Shown here one piece after another: positions 1 through 8,279 of a stretch of DNA of 57,255 nucleotides; positions within the stretch are counted from its first letter, which is position 1; each line of letters starts with the position of its first letter. The stretch covers positions 1-57,255 of the forward strand of contig NZ_SWCM01000022.1 of NCBI RefSeq assembly GCF_005116645.1, written 5' to 3'. Below the pieces are notes generated by a model that was given only the letters and a program-made list of their open reading frames with translations, ran no database searches and was not told the DNA's origin. Made by a program: the position numbers and the translations under genes. Origin of the DNA: Desulfopila sp. IMCC35006. Lineage in GTDB: Bacteria > Desulfobacterota > Desulfobulbia > Desulfobulbales > Desulfocapsaceae.

Positions 1-32
1 GCCCCCTTAAAAGATTTTTCTTTTAAGGGGGC
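1..32. terminator. Perfect 14-bp hairpin, probable terminator
   Basis: Seen in sequence: a 14-bp perfect inverted repeat (1-14 with 19-32) around a TTTT loop, GC-rich at the base and A/T-rich at the tip. It lies at the very edge of the window, so what it terminates cannot be told. It could close a transcript arriving from the left or mark the border of the replicon region. Confidence 0.6.
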
Positions 33-59
33 GACCGAAAATTTTTATCTCTTTGTCAA

Positions 60-221
60 GAAAAAACGACCCAAGATGTTAATATTTATCAAAAATTTGC
101 ATGCAATTTTCTAACCGGATATTACTGCTTTTTAATAATCTTTTAAAAGCTTTTGCTAACTTTAACTCCATCAAATATCATGTTGTTTTATCGAGTTATT
201 TTGATGGTGAAAAAAATAAAA
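60..221. other. AT-rich stretch beside iterons (possible DNA-unwinding element)
   Basis: This non-coding stretch is strongly AT-rich and directly precedes the iteron array. It contains an inverted repeat CCATCAAA (168-175) / TTTGATGG (200-207). In iteron plasmids an AT-rich melting region normally sits next to the iterons, so this is the natural candidate. I found no good DnaA box (TTATNCACA). The role is inferred. Confidence 0.45.
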
Positions 222-223
222 TT

Positions 224-372
224 GCGAGCGCTATGCCATAGTCGTGCGAGCGTTATGCCATACTCACTGCGAGCGCTATGCCATACCTTGCGAGCGCTAT
301 GCCATACCTTTCCGAGCGCTATGCCATGCCTTTACGACCGCTATGCCATACCATTGCGACCGCTATGCCATA
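224..372 (+). repeat. Seven 17-bp iterons, putative plasmid-type replication origin
   Basis: Seven direct repeats of GCGAGCGCTATGCCATA or close variants start at 224, 246, 269, 290, 312, 334 and 356. The spacing is 21-23 bp, about two helical turns, so all copies face one side of the DNA. The last three vary at the left end (CCGAGCG, ACGACCG, GCGACCG), while the core GCTATGCCAT is kept in nearly all. They end four bases from the stop codon of a TrfA-like initiator gene, the usual neighbour of iterons. Open frames across this array encode only repeat-derived peptides. The spacers are far too short for a CRISPR array. Confidence 0.85.
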
Positions 373-375
373 CTC

Positions 376-1209
376 TTAAACTGGTTTTTCTGTAATTTTT
401 CTGGTCTGAAAACGAACAATATGAATCTTGTCATCGTCATCTATTGTCCAGGATTTAAGAGCTCCAACTTCTACAAGATTATCAAGTGAACGGCGCAATG
501 CTCTTCTGAAATCACTTAATCTACCGCAACTTGAACCACTTAATTCTAACAATCTGGACACCTGCATAGGGAAAATGGTTTGCATACTATTGTAAAATCC
601 ATGTAACCATTTTGATAAATTGTTGGATAACGATACCCGCTGTTCCCATTGCACAGGTGTCCATCCTCGCTCAAACAGTGCGCCTAAACTACTGTTTAAG
701 CGCAGTGAATACGTTTGCGTTTTATAATCATAGAAAAAATCGCGTATTAACGAGCCGCCGTACATTTGCCGCTTTTTTGTATATGAATCAGGGACTTCGA
801 TATACACCATATTGGCAGCCAAACGATCAATGACACCCATCAACCATTTTTCACCGGAACCACCAACACTCTTTCCGGTGGCCGCCAAAAAGCCATTCAT
901 CGAAAAGCGCACGGCATTTCCCGGCAGGATATTTTTTTCGTCTGCCGTTAAGTGAATAGCGTGAAGGAAAACATCAAGATCGCTCTGGTCGAGTTGCTCG
1001 CCGGTGTACCAAATTTCTATTCCATTCAACGAATTGACTTTCTGTTGTTTTAGGTATTTCCGAGTTCCTTTTTCTATCAGACCAAACAGGGCCGATTGCA
1101 GACAACTGTTTGGTGCCACATGCTCAATATTGGTATGAGCAGGTAAATTCGGGATTTGCTGGTCTTCGAGATTATCAGGTAGCATTTGCAGAGATTTACT
1201 TTTGGCCAT
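376..1209 (-). CDS. trfA: TrfA-like plasmid replication initiator protein
   Basis: This 277-residue protein resembles the C-terminal two thirds of IncP TrfA. Residues 38-44 (QSALFGL) match the TrfA 'SALF' segment, 66-82 the 'ITYTG-E-L-D' segment, and 190-270 look like the second winged-helix domain ending in a basic tail. TrfA binds iterons, opens the origin and helps load the host helicase. The seven iterons follow the stop codon directly. Upstream lie paired operator-like palindromes (1223-1275), which suggests self-regulation or control by a neighbour. The match is from memory of the family rather than a search; another Rep family is possible but less likely. Confidence 0.82.
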   Translation of the reverse strand: MAKSKSLQMLPDNLEDQQIPNLPAHTNIEHVAPNSCLQSALFGLIEKGTRKYLKQQKVNSLNGIEIWYTGEQLDQSDLDVFLHAIHLTADEKNILPGNAVRFSMNGFLAATGKSVGGSGEKWLMGVIDRLAANMVYIEVPDSYTKKRQMYGGSLIRDFFYDYKTQTYSLRLNSSLGALFERGWTPVQWEQRVSLSNNLSKWLHGFYNSMQTIFPMQVSRLLELSGSSCGRLSDFRRALRRSLDNLVEVGALKSWTIDDDDKIHIVRFQTRKITEKPV

Positions 1210-1222
1210 AGCTTTTCTTCTT

Positions 1223-1275
1223 AGGATTCGTTACGAAATAGCCTGGCCATTTTCATTCATTTCGTTACGAATCCT
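1223..1275. promoter_or_regulatory. Paired palindromic operators upstream of the replication gene
   Basis: Two identical 11-bp near-palindromes TTCGTTACGAA occur at 1227-1237 and 1261-1271. They sit inside a longer inverted repeat (1223-1239 against 1259-1275, one mismatch over 17 bp). They lie 14-66 bp upstream of the trfA start codon, where a repressor of the rep promoter would bind. The winged-helix gene just upstream (1365-1664) or TrfA itself are candidate binders; this is inference. Confidence 0.6.
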
Positions 1276-1364
1276 TATGCCGTTCCGAGCAATACTCCAG
1301 CCATGTTATTATTTGACAACGGCTTAGCATCCAGAAGATGCGCTAAATGACTCAAAATTGATTT

Positions 1365-1664
1365 TCATTGGTTAGCCGTTACACTCTCGCCTGAAGGAAA
1401 AGCCGAATAGCCCTGGACCGGTTTTGTCTCTTTTTTTCCTATGTATCCATATTCTTCAAGTACCACTAAAGAACGACGCACCGGCTTATCAGAAATCCCG
1501 CTTTTTTTACAAATAACCTTCACTGTCGGAAATGTTTTCTCGGCATTGATTACTAGATACACCGCCACTGCGCGTGGTCCGATAATGGCAAGATCCCCGC
1601 TGTGAACAAAAGCTTTGACATCTTGCTCTGATCGTAGAGGTCTTTTTAATTCAAACTGAATCAT
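1365..1664 (-). CDS. Small winged-helix DNA-binding protein, probable replication regulator
   Basis: This 99-residue protein has a helix-turn-helix-like core at about residues 28-75: one helix (RAVAVYLVINAEKTFP), a second (VKVICKKSGIS), a recognition-like helix (KPVRRSLVVLEEYG) and a wing. This is the arrangement of small MarR-like or replication-associated winged-helix proteins. Its ATG overlaps the trbC stop (ATGA, 1661-1664), so it is translationally coupled to the conjugation operon. Its stop lies 155 bp upstream of trfA, with the paired palindromes between. A link between transfer and copy-number control is plausible. Exact family not recognised. Confidence 0.65.
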   Translation of the reverse strand: MIQFELKRPLRSEQDVKAFVHSGDLAIIGPRAVAVYLVINAEKTFPTVKVICKKSGISDKPVRRSLVVLEEYGYIGKKETKPVQGYSAFPSGESVTANQ

Positions 1665-2479
1665 CGGCTTCCTCTGATTTTGGTTATAAAAGCTGTTAAA
1701 CCTGGGCTTTTCGCTTCCTGATTAACTTTTTCCAAGAGGGTAACAAGGCCCACATCGCCTTGAATTTGAAAAATCTCATCGCCTCGGTCATAGATCAAGG
1801 TTGGAACTTCGGTGATACTGTACTGATTAAAGAGTGCCGGTTTGATCGAAATTGCCGGTTTGATCAGCTCACATGGCTCCTCCGGTGTCTTTTTGCAGGT
1901 GGTATCTTTTTTCAGAACCTTGCTCCACCATTGTACTCTTTCTTCTTTGTTCTCTTTCCCCAGACCGCCTACCATTCCCTTCATGACCGGCAGGATCTCA
2001 GGCACTCCTTCGAGATAGAGCATGTACCCCTGAAATGATGCCTCCGGGATAGAACTGGAGAGGAAGAGAAACACTTTTTCATTCTCAGCAAGGATGCCTT
2101 TTGTTTCCTGTTCCTTTTGTTTATTTCTCCTGCTTTCAGGTATAAACAAATCTGCCTGCCTGTTGAACTCATCTGCTATTTTCTGCTGAAATCCTGGCTT
2201 CCTGAAATCAGAATTGGACTTTTCGGCTGCTTTTATTCCTGCCTCTTTATGTATATTTTCAGGGATAGTCATGGTCTTAGCCAGCTCTCTGGCCGTATCC
2301 ATAGCTTTTCTGGTTGCTTCGTCGTCAATTTCAGCCAGTTCCCTGGCCTTTTCCAAGAGAGCCGGTGGCAAAGCAGGGACAGTCTTGTCAGAACAAGGGC
2401 ATTCATCGCCTAGCACCGCGAAAGCCGATAAGCCAACAACCAATCCGGCCAGCATGATGATAAAAATTTGTCTTCGCAT
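1661..2479 (-). CDS. trbC: Type-F conjugative pilus assembly protein TrbC
   Basis: From the chosen ATG the protein has 272 residues and a clear signal peptide (MRRQIFIIMLAGLVVGLSAF). Its C-terminal half carries the TrbC_Ftype pattern: VFLFLSSSIPE, then a strand-helix region ending in VPTLIYD and QIQGDVGL. In F-type systems TrbC is a periplasmic protein that works with TraW in pilus assembly. The open frame extends 70 codons further upstream, but that part overlaps traU and lacks secretion features. The ATG at 2479 follows the traU stop by one base, so it is preferred. Confidence 0.85.
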   Translation of the reverse strand: MRRQIFIIMLAGLVVGLSAFAVLGDECPCSDKTVPALPPALLEKARELAEIDDEATRKAMDTARELAKTMTIPENIHKEAGIKAAEKSNSDFRKPGFQQKIADEFNRQADLFIPESRRNKQKEQETKGILAENEKVFLFLSSSIPEASFQGYMLYLEGVPEILPVMKGMVGGLGKENKEERVQWWSKVLKKDTTCKKTPEEPCELIKPAISIKPALFNQYSITEVPTLIYDRGDEIFQIQGDVGLVTLLEKVNQEAKSPGLTAFITKIRGSR

Positions 2480-2480
2480 A

Positions 2481-3419
2481 TCATTCGCAGCAAGTGCAAC
2501 AGAGTACCTTTCTGAATACCACCCAGAGAAATTCATCATTTGACCCTTTTGCTCCCATATAGGGTGGATTGAGACCGGAATCATAGAACTTGGCGGCTTT
2601 GCCGATAGGGTAAGTGGACCGCAAATCGGGCCTGGCCGTGTGCATCTTGTAATGGCTCTTTGTCCAGATCGGCGTGTAAGTGCAGCCACAAAGAGAAGCC
2701 GGGTCGCAAAGCATGAACAGACGGTTCAGCTTGAAGATCAGCCGTGACGCTACCGTATTACTGGCCTGAACAAGATTGTCATTGTCCACATGGCCGCTTA
2801 CGGGATAAGTTGACCCGCTGCTCCCAATACACCAGGGCATCGCGTCAAGCGGGAACCCTAAATTAACCGCCGCCGCATCTGTCATGCAAAGCAACTGCAT
2901 GGTCTTATTGGCAAATAATCCAGCTTCGGGAGTGATAGTGACTGCAAGTTCATCGTCCTGCCACATTGAATCAAATTCAGTCCACCAACCTCCAACATCG
3001 TTATTTTCACAAAGGCTTCCATCCAGCATCGAAAAAATAAAGGCATGTGCCTGGAAGAAGGTTGATTCATCGGCAATAGAGAGAGCATCCGAAGATTTGT
3101 TCTTTCCGCCTAATACGTCATCAATCGAACCCTCGGCTTCTCCACCGGACCCTGTGAACGGAGAATAATTTGCTACTGTTACCGTATCTATGAATATAGA
3201 CGGGTCCCAATATTGGTAAATTTCACCTTCCTCGTAAAAAATTGGTGGTGGTCTGGGGCAGATGCAAATACCTAAAAACTTAAATTCCAGATCCTCCCAG
3301 TTTATATCCGAACCCGGGTTGAATGAATCGCCTGATTTTTGGATGAGGGCAAAGGATGGCGAGGCAGAAAACAAAAGCACTAAGACCAGCAGATATTTAT
3401 TTATCAATCTATTCATCAA
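2481..3419 (-). CDS. traU: Conjugal transfer pilus assembly protein TraU
   Basis: This is a 312-residue exported protein with a signal peptide (residues 1-25) and many cysteines, including CICPRPPP near residue 52 and CCTCC at the C terminus, typical of TraU. TraU is periplasmic and needed for F-type mating-pair formation and DNA transfer. Family members are usually about 310-330 residues, so it looks complete. It overlaps the end of traW by 11 bases and is followed by trbC after one base. The order traC-traW-traU-trbC is that of F-type systems. Confidence 0.9.
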   Translation of the reverse strand: MMNRLINKYLLVLVLLFSASPSFALIQKSGDSFNPGSDINWEDLEFKFLGICICPRPPPIFYEEGEIYQYWDPSIFIDTVTVANYSPFTGSGGEAEGSIDDVLGGKNKSSDALSIADESTFFQAHAFIFSMLDGSLCENNDVGGWWTEFDSMWQDDELAVTITPEAGLFANKTMQLLCMTDAAAVNLGFPLDAMPWCIGSSGSTYPVSGHVDNDNLVQASNTVASRLIFKLNRLFMLCDPASLCGCTYTPIWTKSHYKMHTARPDLRSTYPIGKAAKFYDSGLNPPYMGAKGSNDEFLWVVFRKVLCCTCCE

Positions 3420-4014
3420 TCTTTATCTCCTGCACCATGATCTTTTTGCCATTCTGAGTAATCACGCAAGGAGCAGCGGCTAATTGCAGACGATCAGCTA
3501 TGGTTTTGGTCAGATAAAAAACGGGCCTGTCTAATTGCTTTATCAAGGGTGCGGCAAGTCCTGCGGAGATCAATAATTTGGTTTGACGATCCTTGTTATA
3601 GGGTGACTTTAGAAACCACTCGACTTGCTTTCTTTCCTCGCTATTGATGACCACCAAACCACCCGGTAGAGAGACATAATCCAAAGGGTTCCAGGTAAGC
3701 CCTCGCTGGTACATGATCTCCCCATTTTCATTCGCGATGTCATGATCTAAAGTGTAGGTCATATCGACGAAAAACGTCCGATCTCTCTTAACTGTGGGCA
3801 GGGCATAGATGTCTTTTGCTTTGTAGTTCTGCCTATGCTCCACCATGACCTTTGCCAGCTTTTCATAGTCAATACTGGCCTTGATCTCTTCAACCAGGTC
3901 CGGCTCCACTATGGGATAGGTCATCCCGATGGTGCCAAGATTTTTTCCAAAGGCAGGAGAGGCCGGCAGAAGGCCAACAATGAGAATGAGAATAAAAAAC
4001 TTACAGTTGCCCAT
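3409..4014 (-). CDS. traW: Type-F conjugative transfer protein TraW
   Basis: This 201-residue protein begins with a signal peptide (MGNCKFFILILIVGLLPASP) and then the TraW-type start of the mature part, GTIGMTYPIVEPDL. TraW is a periplasmic partner of TrbC in pilus assembly. The longer frame beginning at 4050 adds 12 polar residues before the signal sequence, so ATG 4014 is chosen. That start lies 14 bases inside the end of traC. The length is close to the usual 200-215 residues. Confidence 0.88.
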   Translation of the reverse strand: MGNCKFFILILIVGLLPASPAFGKNLGTIGMTYPIVEPDLVEEIKASIDYEKLAKVMVEHRQNYKAKDIYALPTVKRDRTFFVDMTYTLDHDIANENGEIMYQRGLTWNPLDYVSLPGGLVVINSEERKQVEWFLKSPYNKDRQTKLLISAGLAAPLIKQLDRPVFYLTKTIADRLQLAAAPCVITQNGKKIMVQEIKIDE

Positions 4015-6538
4015 TTTTCCGCAACTCGACCATTTCCAGGATGGCCTCATGATAGGTCATGCCGGATTTAACTCTTCCTTCGATCATGGCGATTTCAGAA
4101 GCCTTGGAGGTGTATATAAAATAGGCGTAATCGTTTACTATCAAACGAGCCGGACCAATGCCAAAGGGCGTGTCAAACAAGATTTCTGAGTAGTACGGAG
4201 GGTTGGATTTGATGCTTTTCAGGAGCTTCATGGAAAAATCATCGTAATCAATCAACTTCAGATCTTTCGCCTTGTCAAAAGCAGGCGATTCCAAAAAGAT
4301 TTTAAACGCCGAGTTGTCTTTGATTACAGTTCCAACTTCACCAAATTGGTCCAGATCAAGAATAGATTGGGTGATAATCATGAAACTACCGGAGTACTTC
4401 CTGGCCCTGCGGTAACCCTCATTGACAACAGGCGCAAGCATTGAGGACTTATCCAGAAACTGCCACGCTTCATCGAAAATAATCAACCGATGCCGTGACC
4501 GATCTGAGAGATAGAGGTCTTGGGTAACGGCATTGATAATGAGCATGGTCACAACCTTATAGAGATCAGGCTTTACTTTCAGGTTCTCCAACTCAAGGAC
4601 AACGAATTCATCATTGCGAATATCAAAGGTGCTGGGGCCGCAAAAGAACTTGCCGTAAAAGCCATACGACGTGAAGTTCATCAGGAGAAAGCCTAATTTC
4701 CTGGCTTTCTCAATTAATTTTTTGTTCTCATCATATTGTTCCATGCCGGGACCGGTAGGGAATAATTTCAAAAATTCCCAGACCGTATTGGCATCGGCGG
4801 CTTGTCCTTTTTGATGCCATGCCCAATTTACCGCCCAATAAAATAAATTTATTTCCTCTATATCCTCACATCCTGTTTTCGCATTGGCGTAGGCCATTTG
4901 CGCGAATACGGTTGCTATCGCAGCTAATTCTTCCTCCGGCTCTATAATATTTGTGAAGGGATTAAGGCAGATATCTGAATCAGGGCAGAAATCCAGATAC
5001 CTTGTTCCCAACATATCAGCCATTTTTTTATAGGAACCACCAATATCAATGATGCGGATTATGGAACCGCAAGCGTAATAATTAAAGGCTATGAAGTTGA
5101 CCAGAAATGATTTTCCGGAACCAGATGTGGCGCAGCAAAAGCAATTAAAGTTGGTTGCCCCTTTTGCGAAAAAGTCCAACGAAATCAACTGACCTTTCCG
5201 GCCAGTGAAAATCAAATTTGGGATGCCGCCGGAACCGACAAAATCACCCTGAACCGGCAGCAGTGGGGTGATTGAAGGTACTGATGCGGTAAAAGCACGC
5301 TCCAGATTTTCTATGTTCTTACCGTCAGCATAAAGACAAAGAGGAAAAGACGAGATAAACAGGATTTTCAGAACCATGTTGTCCTGTTGCATCACATAGC
5401 CGTTATTCTCCCACAACCGTCTGACCCTGGTACATGAATCTCTGGCATTTTCTATATTGTCCGAAAACACCCAGAAAACGGGAATGATCTTGAGGAATTT
5501 GACACCATGTTCCAGATCATCAGCGGCCTCTATGTGTTCCGCTTGCTTACGATGAAGCAGGGTAGATAATGAACCAACCCCTTTCTGATTGAGCATCAGA
5601 TTGGTTTTTGCGTGGATTGTTACATCTATCCCCTTCTGAAAGACGATATTGAAGCAATAGAGAAAATCAGTCTTGATCTGGTCAGCATCCGAAACAATGC
5701 CCCATATCCCGCCAAACAGGGAGTTGGTCTGCATCGGGTCAACTTCTTTGGGAAAGCTCTTGGGGGTCGTGCAACACCAGTATTTATCTCCAGCCTGAAT
5801 ATAATCGCTCCCTTCCTTGATAACGGTATCCGCATTGATAATCTGTTTCAGAATTGGTATATTGGGGCTGTAGGAATTGAAGTTATGCTCTGGATAATCT
5901 TTGGGGTAGGTATTGAGCAACCGCCGCAACCATTCCATTAGGTTGCCTGGTGGCAGATTTCTGGGGTAAAGCTGGGCCGCTCTCAATGTCTCGTTGATCT
6001 GCCGCTTGATGTCGAGTAACGGTGCAATCTTCTTTTTATCACCCAATTCGTCTGGCTTTGGCATACCAGACGCATCCTCAGGGACTTTAACCGCTACAAA
6101 CAACCGGAAATTTCTGACGGGAATAAAGCTACATGCCTCCAGCCCCTTTTTCCCTTCGAGTAAAAATTCAGTAACTCTTTCGGTATTGGTGACAATTATT
6201 GGTTCTGTTCTGGTTCGACTCTTTCGATACTGATCTATGATGGGTTCTATGTAGGAATCAGCATGTAAAATAAACTGAATAATAGTGCCATGAGGCATCG
6301 CCGTTCTGAAAATACCCTCAAGTGAGTTCATGGCCTTTTCCCCTGCGTAGGTAAGTGGGGAACACTCCCATATCATCCCAAAGGTGCTGTCCTGATTCAC
6401 ATAGATTTCATGCTCCTGATCGTAAGCGATATAGTTCAGGAAGGCAGAAAAAGGATGCCGCCTGGTCAACTTGGCAATATCGCTGTGTTTCAGGTATTCA
6501 GTGTTGCCGTAGAGAAGGCGCTTACAAAAGTCAATCAT
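4001..6538 (-). CDS. traC: Type-F conjugative transfer ATPase TraC (VirB4-like)
   Basis: This 845-residue cytoplasmic or membrane-associated ATPase powers pilus assembly. Walker A is at residues 470-478 (ATSGSGKS) and Walker B at 684-690 (RLIIFDEAW), within a RecA-like domain. The N-terminal half (about 1-440) is the TraC/VirB4 N-domain, including a QFILHADSY strand. Length matches F TraC (about 875). It starts on ATG overlapping the traV stop by four bases and ends inside the start of traW. Both nucleotide-binding motifs look intact. Confidence 0.95.
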   Translation of the reverse strand: MIDFCKRLLYGNTEYLKHSDIAKLTRRHPFSAFLNYIAYDQEHEIYVNQDSTFGMIWECSPLTYAGEKAMNSLEGIFRTAMPHGTIIQFILHADSYIEPIIDQYRKSRTRTEPIIVTNTERVTEFLLEGKKGLEACSFIPVRNFRLFVAVKVPEDASGMPKPDELGDKKKIAPLLDIKRQINETLRAAQLYPRNLPPGNLMEWLRRLLNTYPKDYPEHNFNSYSPNIPILKQIINADTVIKEGSDYIQAGDKYWCCTTPKSFPKEVDPMQTNSLFGGIWGIVSDADQIKTDFLYCFNIVFQKGIDVTIHAKTNLMLNQKGVGSLSTLLHRKQAEHIEAADDLEHGVKFLKIIPVFWVFSDNIENARDSCTRVRRLWENNGYVMQQDNMVLKILFISSFPLCLYADGKNIENLERAFTASVPSITPLLPVQGDFVGSGGIPNLIFTGRKGQLISLDFFAKGATNFNCFCCATSGSGKSFLVNFIAFNYYACGSIIRIIDIGGSYKKMADMLGTRYLDFCPDSDICLNPFTNIIEPEEELAAIATVFAQMAYANAKTGCEDIEEINLFYWAVNWAWHQKGQAADANTVWEFLKLFPTGPGMEQYDENKKLIEKARKLGFLLMNFTSYGFYGKFFCGPSTFDIRNDEFVVLELENLKVKPDLYKVVTMLIINAVTQDLYLSDRSRHRLIIFDEAWQFLDKSSMLAPVVNEGYRRARKYSGSFMIITQSILDLDQFGEVGTVIKDNSAFKIFLESPAFDKAKDLKLIDYDDFSMKLLKSIKSNPPYYSEILFDTPFGIGPARLIVNDYAYFIYTSKASEIAMIEGRVKSGMTYHEAILEMVELRKNGQL

Positions 6539-7050
6539 TGTAGTGCCTTTGCCTTTTCACTTATATCTGTCAGCACCCATTGAGATTCTTTCAGCTTCAA
6601 ATAGACATAGCGGGTCATAAACAGTTCGTCGTTCTCTCCTTTGTACGGCAGCATCAGTACCCGCATGATCTTGGGTGGTTCCAGCATTGGCTTGTCCGGT
6701 TCCGTGAGGAGTTCCGTGAGTGCCTTGTAACGGCTATTTTGCGCAGTGAGCTGGTTGATGCTGGTCTTTGAAACTTTGGTTACAAAGATATTGGACGCAT
6801 CGGTTGGAGCCGGTGGACAGGCAATAGTGTCACCACCTACGTTCGTGCAGCTTGTCTCGCTTACATTATCAACATCGGGGAACCTGGCCTCCTTGTAAGC
6901 GGATGGCGTAGAAATACACTTACCGGCATCATCTCTGGTGCGGCATTTGAAATTTTCCTCATAGGGATTGACAATTCTTCCGACCCCGCCACAACCCGAC
7001 AGCAACAGCAGCAGCAGCAATAATGGTAGAATGACATATTGTGATTTCAT
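6535..7050 (-). CDS. traV: Outer-membrane lipoprotein TraV (VirB7-like)
   Basis: This 171-residue lipoprotein has a leucine-rich signal and a lipobox LSGC with Cys20 as the predicted acylation site. Further cysteines at about residues 36, 45, 68 and 79 resemble TraV. TraV anchors the TraK-TraB core complex in the outer membrane. It overlaps traB upstream and traC downstream by four bases each (ATGA), so the core-complex genes TraK, TraB and TraV are translated in series. Confidence 0.85.
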   Translation of the reverse strand: MKSQYVILPLLLLLLLLSGCGGVGRIVNPYEENFKCRTRDDAGKCISTPSAYKEARFPDVDNVSETSCTNVGGDTIACPPAPTDASNIFVTKVSKTSINQLTAQNSRYKALTELLTEPDKPMLEPPKIMRVLMLPYKGENDELFMTRYVYLKLKESQWVLTDISEKAKALQ

Positions 7051-8279
7051 AACGATTCGTCTCTTTTGTAGTCTTTAATCTCCAGATCTTTACCTTCTGA
7101 GACAATGACAGTAATTTTCTTGGTCGCAGCCACTTCGATTACCGGAGTCGTCTGCTTTGCTAAATTCATGTAGAAATCTTGCAGGGTGTTTGCTCCCTCT
7201 GATAGTCCACCACCGACGGCATATTTCCCGATCTGCGAAGCTTCAACAGAATTGGTTGTTCCCAATACCGATGATGAGGTTGTGGTGGCCGCCGCTTTTA
7301 ACGCCTCGCCGGCCCCGCCGAAAAAACCGGCTATGATCGCTCTGGCAGTTGCAGCACCCATCCGGGATACTACTCGTCCGGAGAGACCAACCTTGGAGTC
7401 AGAATCAGTTACAAAACCTTTGATCGGGGTATCAATAACGGCACTGCCTTCGTTGGACAGACATGAAAGCGAGACTAAGCGCACATCGGCCCGTTCTTTG
7501 TCCAACCTGCCTACGGCCTCGGCAATAATGAAACAGCCGGACAGGTTGGCCTTGATATCATTTGGCAGCACTGCCGGGGTCTGGATACGGAGCAAAAGAG
7601 GTTCGGAGTTGCCCCCCTTGGCACCGCTCGAAGTAGCAGCATCGAAACCTGTCAACAGGCTCGCCTCCATAAAAGATGGAGGGAGATAGACCGTCCGACC
7701 TTTTTTTTTACCGTCATCCTGGGGAAGAGCAGCGGCCTGGTTTGAAATCACTAAAATCTTACCGACGATTTTCTTCTCCTGCTTCTGGTTTCCACGGCCA
7801 CCCCCTTGAGGTGATGGCCCCAAATTACGACCACCTGATGATGGTTGACTCTTTTGAAATACAGGCATTCCATGTTCATCAAGAACTTGGTTTCCATTTG
7901 CATCGAGTACATGTTCAGGGAGAGGTTTTCCCTGAGATAATTGTTCAGGCGTGGGGATAACTAATTTTCTGCTTTCTGCATCTTTGTTTTTCTTCTCTTC
8001 AAGAGCCAAAAAATCGGTCTGACTTTTTGTCAGATCGGTCATGCCCTTTTTAAGAGCATCAATCTGCCGACCCTGTTCTTTGAGCATGGTCTTTTCAATC
8101 ATGTCAGGGTCAAGATAAATGGTCCTGTTTTTTTCTGTTCCCGCAACATCTACCTTTTTATTAGAGCGGGAATTGTAACCAGTAACAGCGATTCCCAGAA
8201 CAATGAGACCGACTACCGACCATGCTAAAATTTTTTTGTTTTGTGGTGTCAGGTTGTTGAACTTTTCTTTCAAGGTCAT
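7047..8279 (-). CDS. traB: Conjugal transfer core protein TraB (VirB10-like)
   Basis: This 410-residue bitopic inner-membrane protein has one transmembrane helix at about residues 18-34. A charged coiled-coil-prone stretch follows (55-100), then a periplasmic TrbI/VirB10-type beta domain (about 180-390) with GFVTDSDSKVGLSGRVVSRM. TraB spans the envelope and couples the ATPase to the outer-membrane ring of TraK and TraV. It overlaps traK and traV by four bases on either side. F TraB is about 475 residues; this one has a shorter proline-rich linker. Confidence 0.92.
   Translation of the reverse strand: MTLKEKFNNLTPQNKKILAWSVVGLIVLGIAVTGYNSRSNKKVDVAGTEKNRTIYLDPDMIEKTMLKEQGRQIDALKKGMTDLTKSQTDFLALEEKKNKDAESRKLVIPTPEQLSQGKPLPEHVLDANGNQVLDEHGMPVFQKSQPSSGGRNLGPSPQGGGRGNQKQEKKIVGKILVISNQAAALPQDDGKKKGRTVYLPPSFMEASLLTGFDAATSSGAKGGNSEPLLLRIQTPAVLPNDIKANLSGCFIIAEAVGRLDKERADVRLVSLSCLSNEGSAVIDTPIKGFVTDSDSKVGLSGRVVSRMGAATARAIIAGFFGGAGEALKAAATTTSSSVLGTTNSVEASQIGKYAVGGGLSEGANTLQDFYMNLAKQTTPVIEVAATKKITVIVSEGKDLEIKDYKRDESL

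Noticed and set aside
224-372. CRISPR array
   Set aside because: The spacers are only four to six bases and the units are 17 bp; no cas genes are near.
153-489. Open frames across the repeat array
   Set aside because: They encode only tandem copies of the repeat (for example RALCHT, ERYAIP) and have no ribosome-binding site; the DNA is an iteron array.
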